This document shows, piece by piece, positions 5,971 to 6,634 of a DNA stretch of 6,634 nucleotides. Position 1 is the stretch's first letter, and every line of letters begins with the position of its first letter. Source of the DNA: an uncultured Actinomyces sp. (GTDB lineage: Bacteria > Actinomycetota > Actinomycetes > Actinomycetales > Actinomycetaceae); assembly GCA_945949035.1 (NCBI GenBank), contig CAMFDH010000073.1:1-6634 (forward strand), written 5' to 3'. The translations under genes were made by a program, and so were the position numbers. The notes beneath the pieces are model-generated. The model was not told where the DNA came from. It did not search any database and was given only the letters and a program-made list of their open reading frames with translations.

Positions 5971-6634
5971 GAAGGCTCCCTCGGGCGCTATCAATAAGGA
6001 TGCCGCAGAGCTTCTTGAGGCCTGGGGGGTAGACATAGACCTCGAGCTCTTGGTTCAAGCGCTAACCCACAGGTCTTTTGCCTTTGAGGTCGGGCTGCAA
6101 GCGCACAATGAACGACTTGAGTTTCTCGGGGATTCAGTTCTTTCTGTGGTCGCGACCGACGAGCTATTTCATCGCTACCCGGATGCTCCCGAGAGTGATT
6201 TGGCCCGGATACGCAATGCGGTCGTCTCACAGAAACCCCTGGCGCAGATGGCTCGGTCCATCGGACTCGGAGAGTTCATCCTGCTCGGCGTGGGAGAGAA
6301 CAAGACCGGGGGCCGCGACAAGGCCTCGATCCTTTCCGACACACTGGAAGCTTTGATCGGAGCCACCTACCTCTCGCAGGGCTTGGAGCCAACCCGCAAG
6401 GCTCTACTCAAGCACCTCGCTCCGATAATTGACCGTGCCCAGGACCCCGAAGCTATTGCCGACTGGAAGACACCGCTCTCCCTCAAGGCCAAAGAGCGCG
6501 GGTGGGGAGACTTTGAGTTCGTTGTCACCGGTCAGGGACCGGACCACGATCGCTCCTATGAAGCCCAGATCTTCTTCGGCACAGAAATGGTTGCCACGGG
6601 GGTCGGTCCCTCAAAGAAGGTCGCTGAAAACGAT
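5963..6634 (+). CDS. rnc: Ribonuclease III (3' end outside window)
   Basis: Endonuclease that cuts double-stranded RNA, processing rRNA precursors and regulating messages. 224 residues are visible and the frame is still open at the edge. The catalytic domain has ALTHRSFAFE (33-42), the signature NERLEFLGD (49-57) and GRDKASILSDTLEALIGA (117-134). By family alignment the metal ligands E53, D57, D126 and E129 are all present, so it should be active. The double-stranded-RNA-binding domain starts near DWKT (167-170) and runs through GQGPDH and GVGPSKKVAE (213-222). The motif normally KTxLQE reads KTPLSL here, so the Gln and Glu that face the RNA minor groove are absent at that position. The ATG at 5963 overlaps the end of DUF177 (ATGGCTAA) and has only AGGA 2 nt upstream, implying translational coupling. 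Confidence 0.95.
   Translation, partial: MAKKAPSGAINKDAAELLEAWGVDIDLELLVQALTHRSFAFEVGLQAHNERLEFLGDSVLSVVATDELFHRYPDAPESDLARIRNAVVSQKPLAQMARSIGLGEFILLGVGENKTGGRDKASILSDTLEALIGATYLSQGLEPTRKALLKHLAPIIDRAQDPEAIADWKTPLSLKAKERGWGDFEFVVTGQGPDHDRSYEAQIFFGTEMVATGVGPSKKVAEND

Overview
This window looks like a chromosomal housekeeping segment of a moderately G+C-rich actinobacterium. The evidence is gene order and protein character. A DivIVA/SepIVA-like coiled-coil gene lies between coaD and a DUF177 (YceD) gene and is followed by rnc, an order known from Actinomycetota (Mycobacterium has rnc, DUF177 and sepIVA together). A zinc-ribbon form of ribosomal protein L28 lies next to recG. GTG starts are used, with strong GAGGAG-type ribosome binding sites. 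The exact family cannot be fixed from the sequence; a member of the Actinomycetaceae or a relative is a guess.

Layout. Positions 1-585 (+) hold the C-terminal part of an unidentified, probably extracytoplasmic, cysteine-containing protein whose start is outside the window. A strong inverted repeat at 615-654 separates it from the convergent rpmB (674-865, -) and probably terminates both. The gap 866-1173 separates the divergent genes rpmB and recG; it carries a possible rpmB promoter and two small hairpins in the rpmB leader. From 1174 to the end everything is on the + strand: recG (1174-3402), rsmD (3407-3973), coaD (3983-4462), a sepIVA-like gene (4576-5340), a DUF177/YceD gene (5383-5970) and rnc (5963 to the end, truncated by the window edge). 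Spacings of 4, 9, 113, 42 and -8 nt suggest one or two operons (recG-rsmD-coaD, then sepIVA-DUF177-rnc).

How the genes relate. The + strand cluster joins DNA repair (RecG fork-reversal helicase), ribosome and RNA maturation (RsmD 16S rRNA methyltransferase, DUF177/YceD, RNase III), coenzyme A synthesis (CoaD) and cell-envelope growth or division (SepIVA-like protein). It is a conserved neighbourhood, not a single pathway. I found no mobile element, CRISPR array, RNA gene or evident new system. The points worth a second look are departures from the usual plan: rpmB inverted with no DAK2/FakA-type gene between it and recG, rpmF missing between DUF177 and rnc so that these two overlap, an altered RNA-contact motif in the RNase III double-stranded-RNA-binding domain, and the unidentified protein at the left edge.
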